Shown here: positions 15,569 through 24,027 of the stretch, piece by piece | Position numbering within the stretch: the first letter of the stretch is position 1 | How the letters are laid out: each line of letters starts with the position of its first letter | Assembly (NCBI GenBank): GCA_002238785.1 | Contig: MPNA01000028.1 | Location: 1 to 37,232 of the forward strand | DNA length: 37,232 nucleotides | Reading direction: 5' to 3' | Source of the DNA: a bacterium OM1 bin76 | GTDB taxonomy: Bacteria > Actinomycetota > Acidimicrobiia > Spongiisociales > ZC4RG35 | Translations under genes and position numbers: made by a program | The notes under the pieces: model-generated | What the model was told of the DNA's origin: nothing | The model's input: only the letters and a program-made list of their open reading frames with translations | Databases searched by the model: none

Positions 15569-16591
15569 ATGAAGAAGAGAATAATTGGTTTGTCGATCCT
15601 CACCGCGTTGGCACTTGTGGTAGCCGGCTGTGGGGGTGGAGACGATACGTCGGTGTACGTTGTCTTTGATATTGGAGGCCGGGGCGACCAGTCCTTCAAC
15701 GACGCCGCCGCGGCCGGATTGGATCGGGCCACCGAGGACCTGGGGGTTACCTCCAGCGAACTGGAGCCCACCGCCGGCGGAGAAAACCGCGACGATCTTC
15801 TGAACCTGGCCGCCGAGGATGGTGCGCAACTGGTGTTCGGAGTGGGTTTCTTATTCGCCGACTCCATAGCAGGGGCGGCCGCGGCCTACCCGGAAACCAA
15901 CTTCGGACTCATCGATGGTTTCGTGCCTGATCTGACCGCTGACAGCAACCTGGTTGCTTTGGGGTTCGCGGAACACGAAGGTTCGTTCTTGGTGGGCGCC
16001 GCCGCAGCGCTGAAGTCCACCAGCGGCAGGGTCGGTTTCATCGGCGGTGTGGAAATCGATCTCATCAAGAAGTTCGAGGCCGGATTCATCACCGGGGCGC
16101 GCCACATCAACCCAGCTATCGAGATCGACATCAAGTACATTTCCCAACCTCCCGACTTCGCCGGTTTCACTGATCCGGCCAAAGGCAAGGAGATCGGGGC
16201 CGCAATGTATCAAGCGGGCGCGGACGTGGTTTACCACGCCGCGGGCAGCTCTGGAGGCGGGCTTTTCCAGGCCGCCAAGGAGCACAGTGAGAGCACTGGC
16301 AGCCATGTGTGGGCCATCGGAGTGGACTCCGATCAATACCTGACCGCCGGAGAGGAATTCCAGCCCTACATCTTGACCTCTATGTTGAAGCGGGTGGATG
16401 TGGCGGTCTTCCAAACTATCTCCGCATTTGTCGACGACGCCTTCGCAGGCGGCTACCGCACATTCAGCCTCGCCGATGACGGGGTCGGATATGCCGCATC
16501 GGGCGGCCATGTGGACGATATCGCCGGTCAACTTGACGATTTGAAAGCCCAGATCGTCTCGGGAGCCATCCCCGTTCCCGAGACTCCGTGA
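15569..16591 (+). CDS. BMP-family nucleoside-binding lipoprotein
   Basis: A 340-residue substrate-binding lipoprotein of the BmpA/PnrA (Med) family, the receptor of ABC importers for purine or other nucleosides. The signal peptide ends in VVAGC (C21). The binding domain shows YVVFDIGGRGDQSFND, VFGVGFLFADS, FVGLIDG-like NFGLIDG, GFAEHEGSFLVGAAAA, GFIGGVEI and VWAIGVDSDQ. AAAAGGAG lies 8 nt before the ATG, giving strong translation. A large hairpin separates it from the ATPase gene, consistent with making more receptor than transporter. Exact ligand is unknown. Confidence 0.92.
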   Translation: MKKRIIGLSILTALALVVAGCGGGDDTSVYVVFDIGGRGDQSFNDAAAAGLDRATEDLGVTSSELEPTAGGENRDDLLNLAAEDGAQLVFGVGFLFADSIAGAAAAYPETNFGLIDGFVPDLTADSNLVALGFAEHEGSFLVGAAAALKSTSGRVGFIGGVEIDLIKKFEAGFITGARHINPAIEIDIKYISQPPDFAGFTDPAKGKEIGAAMYQAGADVVYHAAGSSGGGLFQAAKEHSESTGSHVWAIGVDSDQYLTAGEEFQPYILTSMLKRVDVAVFQTISAFVDDAFAGGYRTFSLADDGVGYAASGGHVDDIAGQLDDLKAQIVSGAIPVPETP

Positions 16592-16615
16592 CCTAGCCAT
16601 CTACCCCAGAACCCT

Positions 16616-16651
16616 GTTGGCGGGGGCGCCGGTAACGGTGTCCCCGCCAAC
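16616..16651 (+). terminator. Attenuator-like hairpin after the binding protein
   Basis: A 10-bp perfect stem (GTTGGCGGGG/CCCCGCCAAC) continues through five further pairs, two of them G-T, to a GGTAAC loop. Only a weak T content follows. It lies 25 nt after the lipoprotein stop and before the ATPase gene. This is the usual place for a partial terminator or 3' stabiliser in ABC importer operons. Confidence 0.6.
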
Positions 16652-16752
16652 TATTGGTGGGTATGGGGAGAATCCATACAGGCTCGCCACATCTTTTATT
16701 TAATCTCCCCCACAGAACGCGTCTCAAGGGGACCGGTGGTATTGTCGGCCCG

Positions 16753-18255
16753 GTGAGCACCGCAATAAGCCTGGTGAATATCACCAAACGCTATCCGGGA
16801 GTGATAGCCAACGACCGCATCAACCTGTCCGTGCAAGAGGGCGACATTCATGCGGTGGTCGGCGAGAACGGCGCGGGCAAGTCCACTCTCATGAAGATTC
16901 TGTATGGAATGGTTATTCCCGACGAAGGTGAAATCTGGATTCGAGGCCAGGAGACTGCCATGTCGTCGGCACGGGACGCCATTGCCGCCGGGATCGGGAT
17001 GGTTCATCAGCATTTCATGCTCGCTGAGCAGATGACAGTGCTGGAAAACGTGATACTGGGCGCCGAACCCCGCGACGGACTCAAGATCGATTTTGGGGAG
17101 GCCAGGCGAAGGATCGCGGAGATAAGCGGTGAAGGGGCCCTCAACCCCGACCAGATGGTGGAGGAACTGTCGGTGGGAGAGAAACAGCGGGTGGAAATCG
17201 CCAAGGTGCTGTTCCGAGGTGCACAGATCCTCATTCTGGACGAGCCCACCGCGGTGCTGGTGCCCCAGGAGGTGGAAGAACTGTTTGGATCTCTGCGGGA
17301 GTTGCGTAAGAGAGGGGTGACCATCATCTTCATCTCGCACAAGCTCGACGAGGTGTTGGACATAGCGGATGCCATAACCGTGATCCGGGCGGGCCGCACC
17401 GTGGCCAGCGCCGATCCGAAGCGTATCTCCACCCGGGAGTTGGCGGAACTCATGGTGGGCGCCGAACTTCCTGTTCCCGACACCAGGGAATCCACTGTCA
17501 CTTCTGACGTTCTGCTGGAGGCCGAGGGCCTGGGCACGCTGTCGGAGGAAGGAGACCGGTGGCTGATCGAGGACGTAAGCTTCAGAATCCGGCGCGGGGA
17601 AGTGCTGGGCATCGCCGGAGTGGAGGGAAACGGCCAGGGAGAGCTTGTGGAACTGTTGGTTGGGATCCGGCGCGCCGACTCGGGGCAGGTGACGCTCAAT
17701 GGGGAGGACGTCAGGCTCCTTTCCACCCTCCGGCGCCGCGAGGCCGGCATCGGGCTGATCCCCGCAGATCGGCACGGTCAGGGTCTGCTGTTGGAGTCGC
17801 CCCTGTGGGAGAACGCCATGCTGGGCCATCAAAGCCGGGCGCCGTTTACCCGAGGGCTGCTGGTGGATCGGAGAGGAGCCAGGCAGCGAACCGAAGATGT
17901 GGTGGAGAGCTTCGATGTCCGCACCCCGGGAGTCGAGGTCAAAATCCACGCGCTGTCAGGCGGGAACCAGCAGAAGCTGCTGGTGGGAAAGGAGATGCTG
18001 GCCCAACCCCAGGTGCTGTTAGCCTCGCATCTCACCAGGGGGATTGACGTGGGCGCCCAGGCTGCGGTCTGGGAGAGTATCAGAGCGGCCCGCGCCGAGG
18101 GTCTGGGGGTGCTCTTGATTTCCGCCGACCTCGACGAGTTGATCGGCCTCTCCGACACCCTGATGGTGATCCTCCGGGGAAGGCTGGTGGCCACCCTTGA
18201 TCCCCGGGAGGTCTCTCCGGCCGAGTTGGGCTCCTATATGACGGGCGCCGCCTAA
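16753..18255 (+). CDS. Nucleoside ABC importer ATPase (tandem NBD)
   Basis: A 500-residue ATPase with two nucleotide-binding domains, as in RbsA/NupA-type importers. NBD1 is complete: GENGAGKS (about 37-44), signature ELSVGEKQRVEI and Walker B LILDEPTAVL. NBD2 is degenerate: its P-loop region reads GVEGNGQGELVELL, and the Walker B Asp-Glu is replaced in LLASHLTRGIDVGAQ, both usual for BMP-type transporters. The GTG at 16753 is chosen because similarity starts at STAISLVNITKRYPG; longer frames upstream read through the hairpin region. Its stop overlaps the start of the first permease (TAATGA). Confidence 0.92.
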   Translation: MSTAISLVNITKRYPGVIANDRINLSVQEGDIHAVVGENGAGKSTLMKILYGMVIPDEGEIWIRGQETAMSSARDAIAAGIGMVHQHFMLAEQMTVLENVILGAEPRDGLKIDFGEARRRIAEISGEGALNPDQMVEELSVGEKQRVEIAKVLFRGAQILILDEPTAVLVPQEVEELFGSLRELRKRGVTIIFISHKLDEVLDIADAITVIRAGRTVASADPKRISTRELAELMVGAELPVPDTRESTVTSDVLLEAEGLGTLSEEGDRWLIEDVSFRIRRGEVLGIAGVEGNGQGELVELLVGIRRADSGQVTLNGEDVRLLSTLRRREAGIGLIPADRHGQGLLLESPLWENAMLGHQSRAPFTRGLLVDRRGARQRTEDVVESFDVRTPGVEVKIHALSGGNQQKLLVGKEMLAQPQVLLASHLTRGIDVGAQAAVWESIRAARAEGLGVLLISADLDELIGLSDTLMVILRGRLVATLDPREVSPAELGSYMTGAA

Positions 18256-19370
18256 TGAACGCCAGGCGCCGCCTCCTTTACGCGATTGTTTCGTCCGGTT
18301 TGGCGATCCTCTTCGCTCTGGCGGTGTCGGCGGTGATCCTGGCTGTGTCGGGGAACAATCCCTTTGAGGCCTACGGGCAGATGTTCGAGTACGGGTCACG
18401 GATCGATTCGCTCGCCTCGTCGGTCAATCGGGCGGTACCCCTCTATTTCTCGGCGATGGCGGTGGCGTTGGGATTCAAGATGGGACTCTTCAACATCGGT
18501 GTGGAGGGCCAGTACCGGATCGCGGTTCTGATCGCGGCCGCGGTGGGAGCAGCGATCACCCTTCCCGGCCCGCTCCATGTGCTGGTCATCATGCTCACGG
18601 CCATGGCGGTGGGCGCCTTGTGGTCGGGTTTCGCCGGCTATCTGAAGGTGAAGCGAGGAGTTCACGAGGTGATCTCCACCATCATGTTGAACTATGTGGC
18701 AACCGGCGTGGGAGCGTTTTTGCTGGCCAAATGGCTGCGGCAGGAGAACCCCGAGGGGGATCTGGTGATCAAGACCCCCGAAATCCCCGAATCTGGCCGG
18801 CTCCCCTCTCTGAATCCGGTGCTGGAGTTGGTGGGGTTGGATCCTGGCCGGGTGGACCTGTATGGGATGGCGGCACTGGCGGCGTTGGCGGGCGTCGGCT
18901 TTCATGTGCTAATCAATCACACCCGCTTCGGGTTCGAACTGCGAGCCTCAGGCGCCAGCGCAGGGGCGGCGCGGACCGCCGGCATCGATCCCAACCGGAT
19001 GGTGGTAATGACCATGGTGATCAGCGGAGCGATCGCCGGTCTGGTGGGGATGGCCCACCTGCTGGGGTTCTTCCATCGCTACACGATCGATTTTCCAACC
19101 ATGTTGGGATTCACCGGTATCGCAGTGGCCCTGTTGGGCCGTAACCATCCGGTGGGAATGGCTGCGGGGGCCCTGTTGTTCGGCTGGTTCGACCGGGCCA
19201 CCCAGATACTCGACCTGAGGGGCATCCCCAAAGAGATCGTGTTCATACTTCAAGGAGTGATCCTCCTGTCGGTGGTGGTGGCCTACGCAGTGGTCGAGGT
19301 GCGGACCCGGGCGGCCGAGAGCCGGGCCGTCACCAGCGTGCTCCAAACTGGTGGAGGGGAGGAGTCATGA
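18255..19370 (+). CDS. Nucleoside ABC importer permease 1
   Basis: A 371-residue inner-membrane permease of the branched-chain/ribose (BPD_transp_2) family, NupP-like. It has about nine hydrophobic segments and the family segments LGFKMGLFNIGVEGQYRI and KRGVHEVISTIMLNYVA. IDFPTMLGFTGIAVALLGRNHPVG follows, represented by its GFTGIAVALLGRNHPVG core. It overlaps the ATPase gene upstream by one base and the second permease by 4 nt (ATGA), so subunits are made together. Confidence 0.9.
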   Translation: MNARRRLLYAIVSSGLAILFALAVSAVILAVSGNNPFEAYGQMFEYGSRIDSLASSVNRAVPLYFSAMAVALGFKMGLFNIGVEGQYRIAVLIAAAVGAAITLPGPLHVLVIMLTAMAVGALWSGFAGYLKVKRGVHEVISTIMLNYVATGVGAFLLAKWLRQENPEGDLVIKTPEIPESGRLPSLNPVLELVGLDPGRVDLYGMAALAALAGVGFHVLINHTRFGFELRASGASAGAARTAGIDPNRMVVMTMVISGAIAGLVGMAHLLGFFHRYTIDFPTMLGFTGIAVALLGRNHPVGMAAGALLFGWFDRATQILDLRGIPKEIVFILQGVILLSVVVAYAVVEVRTRAAESRAVTSVLQTGGGEES

Positions 19371-20632
19371 CCAGCCTCTTGTCTCCGCGAGAGCGGATGA
19401 TGCGGACCAACCGGTGGCTGTGGATGGGCCTGGCGGTGGTGGCCACCCTCGCCATCACCAGAACCCTGGCCGACACTCCCGACCTGACCTCCAGCGGCAC
19501 CTTTGGCGCCGCGCTTCGGTTGGGGACCCCCATTTTCCTGGCCGGGTTGGGCGGCGTCTACGCGGAACGGGTGGGAGTCGTCAACATCGGTCTGGAAGGC
19601 ATGATGATTCTGGGTACCTGGTTCGGCGCCTGGGCGGGATGGCTGTGGGGACCGTGGACGGGTCTTATGGTGGGAGTGATCGCCGGGGCGGCCGGTGGGT
19701 TGCTTCATGCCCTTGCCACCGTCACCTTCAATGTCGATCACATCGTGTCGGGAGTGGCGATCAATATCCTCGCTTTTGGCGGGATGAGGTTCCTGTCGGT
19801 GGTCAGCTACGGCGCCGACACCGGTGGGGGCGCCACCCAATCCCCTCCCATCTCCGATGTGATCGGCAAGGTTTCGGCGCCCGTGCTGTCCGGTGGTGAG
19901 ATTCTCGGTTGGACGAGCCCCGACTGGCTGGGCAACCTGGAGGAACAACGCTGGTTCATTCTGTCTGATCTGGCGGGCCTGGTCCGTGGCCTGACCGTCG
20001 AGGTCTCGTGGGCGGTGGTGTTGGCCGTGGCGTTGGTCCCCGCTTCCTGGTGGTTCCTGTGGAGAACGCCGCTGGGACTGCGGATGCGTTCAGTGGGAGA
20101 GCACCCGGTGGCGGCAGAGTCTTTGGGAGTGAACGTGTACCGGATGAAGTATCTGGGGGTTATGCTCTCCGGCGCCATGGCCGGACTGGGGGGCGCCATG
20201 CTGGTGACCGAGTTCGCCCGGATCTATCGGGAGGGACAAACCGGGGGAAGAGGATTCATCGGTCTGGCCTCCATGATCATGGGAAACTGGCGGCCTGGCG
20301 GAGCGGCAGCCGCCGGCGGTCTTTTCGGGTTCACCTTCGCCCTGGAGTTGCGGGATGAGCCCGCGGTGCACGCCCTGTTGCTGCTCATAGCGATAGTCGG
20401 CGTCGGGATGGGCATCTGGTGGGGATACCGGAGGAGATGGATACCTGCCGTTTGGTTGGTGGGGACCGCGGCGGCCGCGCTGCTGGTCTTTCTGTCCACC
20501 GATTCGATACCTCGCGAATTCGTGTTCATCGCACCCTATGTGACCACCCTGGTGGTGATGTCCCTCGCCTCCCAGCACCTGCGGATGCCGGCGGCCGACG
20601 GACGGCCGTACCGCCGGGGACAGCAGTTGTGA
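19367..20632 (+). CDS. Nucleoside ABC importer permease 2
   Basis: A 421-residue NupQ-like permease that pairs with permease 1. Landmarks are GTPIFLAGLGGVYAERVG, VNIGLEGMMILGTWFGA, DHIVSGVAINILAFGGMR and GGRGFIGLASMIMGNWRP. A hydrophobic C-terminal extension of about 70 residues (from about position 345) with extra membrane segments goes beyond the core fold. Its stop codon overlaps the GTG of the P450 gene (GTGA), tying the P450 to the transporter operon. Confidence 0.9.
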   Translation: MTSLLSPRERMMRTNRWLWMGLAVVATLAITRTLADTPDLTSSGTFGAALRLGTPIFLAGLGGVYAERVGVVNIGLEGMMILGTWFGAWAGWLWGPWTGLMVGVIAGAAGGLLHALATVTFNVDHIVSGVAINILAFGGMRFLSVVSYGADTGGGATQSPPISDVIGKVSAPVLSGGEILGWTSPDWLGNLEEQRWFILSDLAGLVRGLTVEVSWAVVLAVALVPASWWFLWRTPLGLRMRSVGEHPVAAESLGVNVYRMKYLGVMLSGAMAGLGGAMLVTEFARIYREGQTGGRGFIGLASMIMGNWRPGGAAAAGGLFGFTFALELRDEPAVHALLLLIAIVGVGMGIWWGYRRRWIPAVWLVGTAAAALLVFLSTDSIPREFVFIAPYVTTLVVMSLASQHLRMPAADGRPYRRGQQL

Positions 20633-21861
20633 GCGTCGGGTTCGATCCCTACCACCCCGAATTCATCTCCGATCCCTATCCCGTCTACGCCTCCCTGCGC
20701 ACCCACCGGCCCATCTTTTACGACGAGCACTGGAATCTCACCTTCTTCGCTCTCCACCAGGATGTGGAGCCCATCCTGCGGGATCGTCGCTTCGGTAGAG
20801 ACATACGCCATGTTCCCGACGCCGCCCGCCAGGTTGACCCGCAGGTGTACGATCGCATCTACCCGCCGCAGTACCCGATGTGGACCCGGATGATCCGCGA
20901 CTCCTTCATCGACCTGGAGCCTCCCCGCCACACCCGGATCCGCCGCCTGGTGCAGTGGGCTTTCAGTCGCCGAGCCTCGCAGAGTTACCGCAGGAGAATG
21001 GAGACCGAAGCCCATCGCCGCCTGGACGTAGCCCGGGAAACCGGGCAGATGGAAGCCATCTCCGAATATGCCACGCCCATCCCGTTGGTGATGATCGCCG
21101 AGTTGATGGGGGTCCCGGCGGCAGACCAACCACAACTGGTGGAGTGGTCGCATCGCATCGTTCGAGTGTTCGACGAAGGTTGCACGCCGGAGGAGGGCGA
21201 GGCGGCCGAGCAGGGCATCGTCGACTTTAGCGACTACATGCGGGAGTTGATCGCTTCCCATCGGCGCCGAGCCTCGGACGACCTGCTCTCGCACCTGATC
21301 GGAGCAAGCCACCAAGGAGACGTTCTCTCCGAAGAGGAGTTGATCTCCACCGCCATCCTGGTTCTGAACGCCGGGCACGAGGCTACCGTGCAGGCTATCG
21401 GCAACGGACTCATGGCCCTGTCCGCGCATCCGGATCAGTGGCGCCGCTGGCAAAGCGACCGCAGCATCACCGCCACCGCCGTTGAAGAGTTGCTCCGCTA
21501 CGACACGCCCCTGCAGATGTTCGAGAGGTGGGTGACCGAAGACATCGACTGGAAGGGGACCAGGCTGCGGGCAGGTTCGAAGATAGGTCTGCTGTTCGGG
21601 TCGGCCAACCGCGACCCGCAATCGTTCGACTGCCCCGACAGCCTGGACCTGGGACGAGTCCCCAACCCCCATGTGTCCTTCGGGGGCGGTGTGCACTTCT
21701 GCGTCGGAGCCGCCCTGGCTCGCGAAGAGTTGAAGGTGGCCTTCGAAGTGCTGTTGGACCGGTTGCGCTGGTTCGAGCTTCACGACACCCCGCGACAACG
21801 CATCCCCAGCCTGATATTTCGGGGCGTGCAGCAATTGCCGATGAACTTGGAGTTCGCTTAG
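20629..21861 (+). CDS. Cytochrome P450 monooxygenase
   Basis: A soluble 410-residue bacterial P450. The I-helix oxygen-activation motif is LNAGHEATV, the K-helix ExxR is VEELLR, and the haem-binding loop FGGGVHFCVGAALARE contains the axial Cys. The N-terminus YHPEFISDPYPVYASLR is typical for CYP families of actinobacteria. The GTG at 20629 overlaps the stop of permease 2, so it is translated with the nucleoside importer. No ferredoxin or reductase is nearby. The substrate is unknown; the context would suit an imported ligand, but operon membership may be incidental. The 3' end overlaps the convergent zinc-ribbon gene by 4 nt. Confidence 0.95.
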   Translation: MSVGFDPYHPEFISDPYPVYASLRTHRPIFYDEHWNLTFFALHQDVEPILRDRRFGRDIRHVPDAARQVDPQVYDRIYPPQYPMWTRMIRDSFIDLEPPRHTRIRRLVQWAFSRRASQSYRRRMETEAHRRLDVARETGQMEAISEYATPIPLVMIAELMGVPAADQPQLVEWSHRIVRVFDEGCTPEEGEAAEQGIVDFSDYMRELIASHRRRASDDLLSHLIGASHQGDVLSEEELISTAILVLNAGHEATVQAIGNGLMALSAHPDQWRRWQSDRSITATAVEELLRYDTPLQMFERWVTEDIDWKGTRLRAGSKIGLLFGSANRDPQSFDCPDSLDLGRVPNPHVSFGGGVHFCVGAALAREELKVAFEVLLDRLRWFELHDTPRQRIPSLIFRGVQQLPMNLEFA

Positions 21862-22787
21862 GAGGCCGCCGCAGTGGTCGTGGTGGTCTCCCCGGAGAGG
21901 GGAGCGGCGGGATAGCCGATTATGTTGACGCCCTGTACCGCCATTTCCTTGTAGACCGTGCCGTTTCGGACCTCGGCGTCATACACGGTCGTGATGGTCA
22001 GGGTCAGTTGGTTGGTTCGCATGATGGCCAAGTCCACGATCTGGGAACCAGGTCGGTCCACCAGGTTGAGAGGCACCGCCACTCCGCTGTCGCTTCCCGC
22101 CTCCATGGTCCGCACCCGGAAATTCTGGTAGAAGCGGGTGTCGTCGGTGAGGTTCACCCACTCCAGCCTTCGCACGGTGATGGGCTGCTCGAAGACCATC
22201 TTGATGGTGACCTGCGTACCGGGCGTGATGTCGGTCCAGCGTATCTGCCACTCTCCGGTCTTGCCGTTGATCAGATTGTCGCAGGAATAGTTGGCGCCTA
22301 GGCCTTCGGGCGAGCACTGAACGCTCAACACGCCCTGGCTGGTGGGGATCGGCGGGGGTGCGGTGGTGGAAGTGGTCTCCTGGGCGGCTTCGGTGGTGTC
22401 GCTGGTATCCTCCCCGTCTTCAGAGCCTCCGGTGAACAGATTGAAGAGCAGCGCGAAGACTGCCACCGCCAGAATGGTGGTTCCGGTGGCGATCACCGCC
22501 CTGACCCGGGCATTCGTCCGGATAGCCGGCCGGGGCGCCAAGGGCATGTCGGAGTGGCTCAGCCTGATATGACACTGCTCGCAGCTTTGCCGAGAGGGTG
22601 GATTAAGGTGGCCGCACAGCGAGCAGGCCACCAGGTTCTGGGTGGGTTCGTAGGAGGTAGAGGAGTCCGCATCCGAGGACTCCGGCTCAGATCTGGGCGA
22701 AGACACCCTCTCCAGGAGAGCCCCGCACGACGAGCAAAAGTCAGCGTCGCCGACATCGGCGCCGCATCGACCGCATATTTGTCTCAT
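21858..22787 (-). CDS. Zinc-ribbon membrane protein with discoidin-like domain
   Basis: A 309-residue protein with two zinc ribbons (CGRCGADVGDADFCSSCG at 5-22 and CSLC...CEQC at about 55-71). A basic linker and one membrane helix (about 97-117) follow, then a Ser/Thr/Glu-rich spacer. The outside domain resembles F5/8-type or 'NADase-type glycan-binding' folds (YSCDNLINGKTGEWQIRW, RRLEWVNLTDDTRF). The ribbon is cytoplasmic and the carbohydrate-binding-like domain extracytoplasmic. Such zinc-ribbon/TM/discoidin proteins recur in actinobacteria with no settled function. It ends in a Thr-rich tail, is convergent with the P450 and divergent from disA. Family assignment is by architecture. Confidence 0.65.
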   Translation of the reverse strand: MRQICGRCGADVGDADFCSSCGALLERVSSPRSEPESSDADSSTSYEPTQNLVACSLCGHLNPPSRQSCEQCHIRLSHSDMPLAPRPAIRTNARVRAVIATGTTILAVAVFALLFNLFTGGSEDGEDTSDTTEAAQETTSTTAPPPIPTSQGVLSVQCSPEGLGANYSCDNLINGKTGEWQIRWTDITPGTQVTIKMVFEQPITVRRLEWVNLTDDTRFYQNFRVRTMEAGSDSGVAVPLNLVDRPGSQIVDLAIMRTNQLTLTITTVYDAEVRNGTVYKEMAVQGVNIIGYPAAPLSGETTTTTAAAS

Positions 22788-22899
22788 ATCTGGTCTATTC
22801 TGGCAGAATCCGTAGCTGTGTCAGTTTATTTCTTGGCCTGTGGTGATAGTACCGTACCGCAACGCCAAGTTAGAGGAACCTTTCCGGGAACTGGCACTT

Positions 22900-22929
22900 T
22901 TCACCTACGCTCACCGCTCTTGCTAGCCT
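22900..22929 (+). promoter_or_regulatory. Leaderless promoter of disA
   Basis: TTCACC (22900-22905), an 18-nt spacer and TAGCCT (22924-22929) lie 7 nt before the GTG of disA. No ribosome site is present. Transcription would begin at or next to the start codon. Confidence 0.55.
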
Positions 22930-22936
22930 CAAACCC

Positions 22937-24001
22937 GTGTCGGGAGACCATTTTTTCCAGGAGGTAGTGGAGAGGCTATTCGCGCATCGTCCCATCAGGG
23001 ACGGGCTGGAGAGAATCCTGCAAGGCCGCGAGGGAGCGTTGATCGTGCTGGGAACCAATCTGGCCTTGGGGGAAATCAGCGTTGACGGGTTGGACCTCAC
23101 CGCCGTATCGCTGGACGCAGCCCGTCTGGCGGAGGTGGCCAAGATGGACGGCGCCATCATCTTGGACAACGAGTGGCGCGTGATCCTCACCGCCAACGCC
23201 CACCTGGCGCCTCCCCCCAACATTCCCACCACCGAATCGGGCGCCCGTCATCGGACCGCTCAACGGGTGGCACAGATCACCCGGCTTCCGGTGGTGACCG
23301 TCAGCAAGGACCGAGCGGTGGTCACCCTCTACATCAACACCGAACAGGTCGACCTCACCCCACGTTGGACGATCCGAAAGCGCATCTTGCAGCACCTCCA
23401 GATTCTGGTCGAACTTCGCAAGCGGTTCGATGAAGCAGATGAACGCCTTTTGAGGATGGAGTTGCTGGGCCTGGTCACCGCCCGGGAGGTGGCCCACATG
23501 GTGCGGATGGGGGAGATGGTGGGCAGGGCGGCCACCGCCATCGAGACCATGCTGGCCGACTCGGTCCAGGACCCCTCCACCACCGAGACGCTCCTGGCTG
23601 ACCGGGTGTTCGAGGTGGAACGGTTGGTGGGGCTGACACTTCAGGACTATCTCGACGACCAGGCCGAGTCCGCTAGAAAGAAACTGGCAGAGCTGCCAAA
23701 CCACCAGTTGGCCCACACTTGGCTGGTGGCGTCGGAGCTGGGCCTGGACAAGTTGGAGGATGGCCTGGTACCTCGGGGGAACCGTCTGCTCTACCAGACG
23801 GGCGTCCATTCCGAGCATATGAAGGCGCTCCTGTACGGCGCCTATCCCGACGCGCAGCGCATGCTGCACAGTTCCGTGGAGGACTTCTTGGAAGTCAAGG
23901 GGATCGGCATCAAGAGCGCCACCCGCCTGAGATTCGGCTTCGACCGCCTGTTGGCCTCGCTCCACCCCATCGGGCAGCGGACAATTAGCGAACTCAACTG
24001 A
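22937..24001 (+). CDS. disA: DNA integrity scanning diadenylate cyclase DisA
   Basis: A 354-residue octameric enzyme that makes c-di-AMP from two ATP while scanning DNA for branched structures. The N-terminal DAC domain contains the catalytic DGA (71-73, in KMDGAIILDN) and RHR (104-106, in SGARHRTAQR) motifs. A helical linker follows, and the C-terminal helix-hairpin-helix DNA-binding domain reads FLEVKGIGIKSATRLRFGF. The length is the family norm. The GTG start lacks a ribosome site but follows a -10 box by 7 nt. carD begins 26 nt downstream with its own -10 element. radA, the usual partner in actinobacteria, is not next to it here. Confidence 0.96.
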   Translation: MSGDHFFQEVVERLFAHRPIRDGLERILQGREGALIVLGTNLALGEISVDGLDLTAVSLDAARLAEVAKMDGAIILDNEWRVILTANAHLAPPPNIPTTESGARHRTAQRVAQITRLPVVTVSKDRAVVTLYINTEQVDLTPRWTIRKRILQHLQILVELRKRFDEADERLLRMELLGLVTAREVAHMVRMGEMVGRAATAIETMLADSVQDPSTTETLLADRVFEVERLVGLTLQDYLDDQAESARKKLAELPNHQLAHTWLVASELGLDKLEDGLVPRGNRLLYQTGVHSEHMKALLYGAYPDAQRMLHSSVEDFLEVKGIGIKSATRLRFGFDRLLASLHPIGQRTISELN

Positions 24002-24013
24002 GTGCGCTAACCG

Positions 24014-24019
24014 TATACT
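24014..24019 (+). promoter_or_regulatory. -10 box of carD (leaderless)
   Basis: TATACT lies 8 nt before the carD ATG, the spacing of leaderless actinobacterial promoters. A convincing -35 is not visible. It lets carD be transcribed independently of disA. Confidence 0.5.
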
Positions 24020-24027
24020 CGACCGAT

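Noticed and set aside
16654-16752. Extended start for the ABC ATPase at 16654
   Set aside because: The extra 33 residues have no similarity to ABC ATPases and begin right after the intergenic hairpin. The GTG at 16753 fits the domain start.
20419-20628. 70-residue N-terminal extension of the P450
   Set aside because: It overlaps the permease coding region in another frame, and P450 similarity begins at the GTG at 20629.
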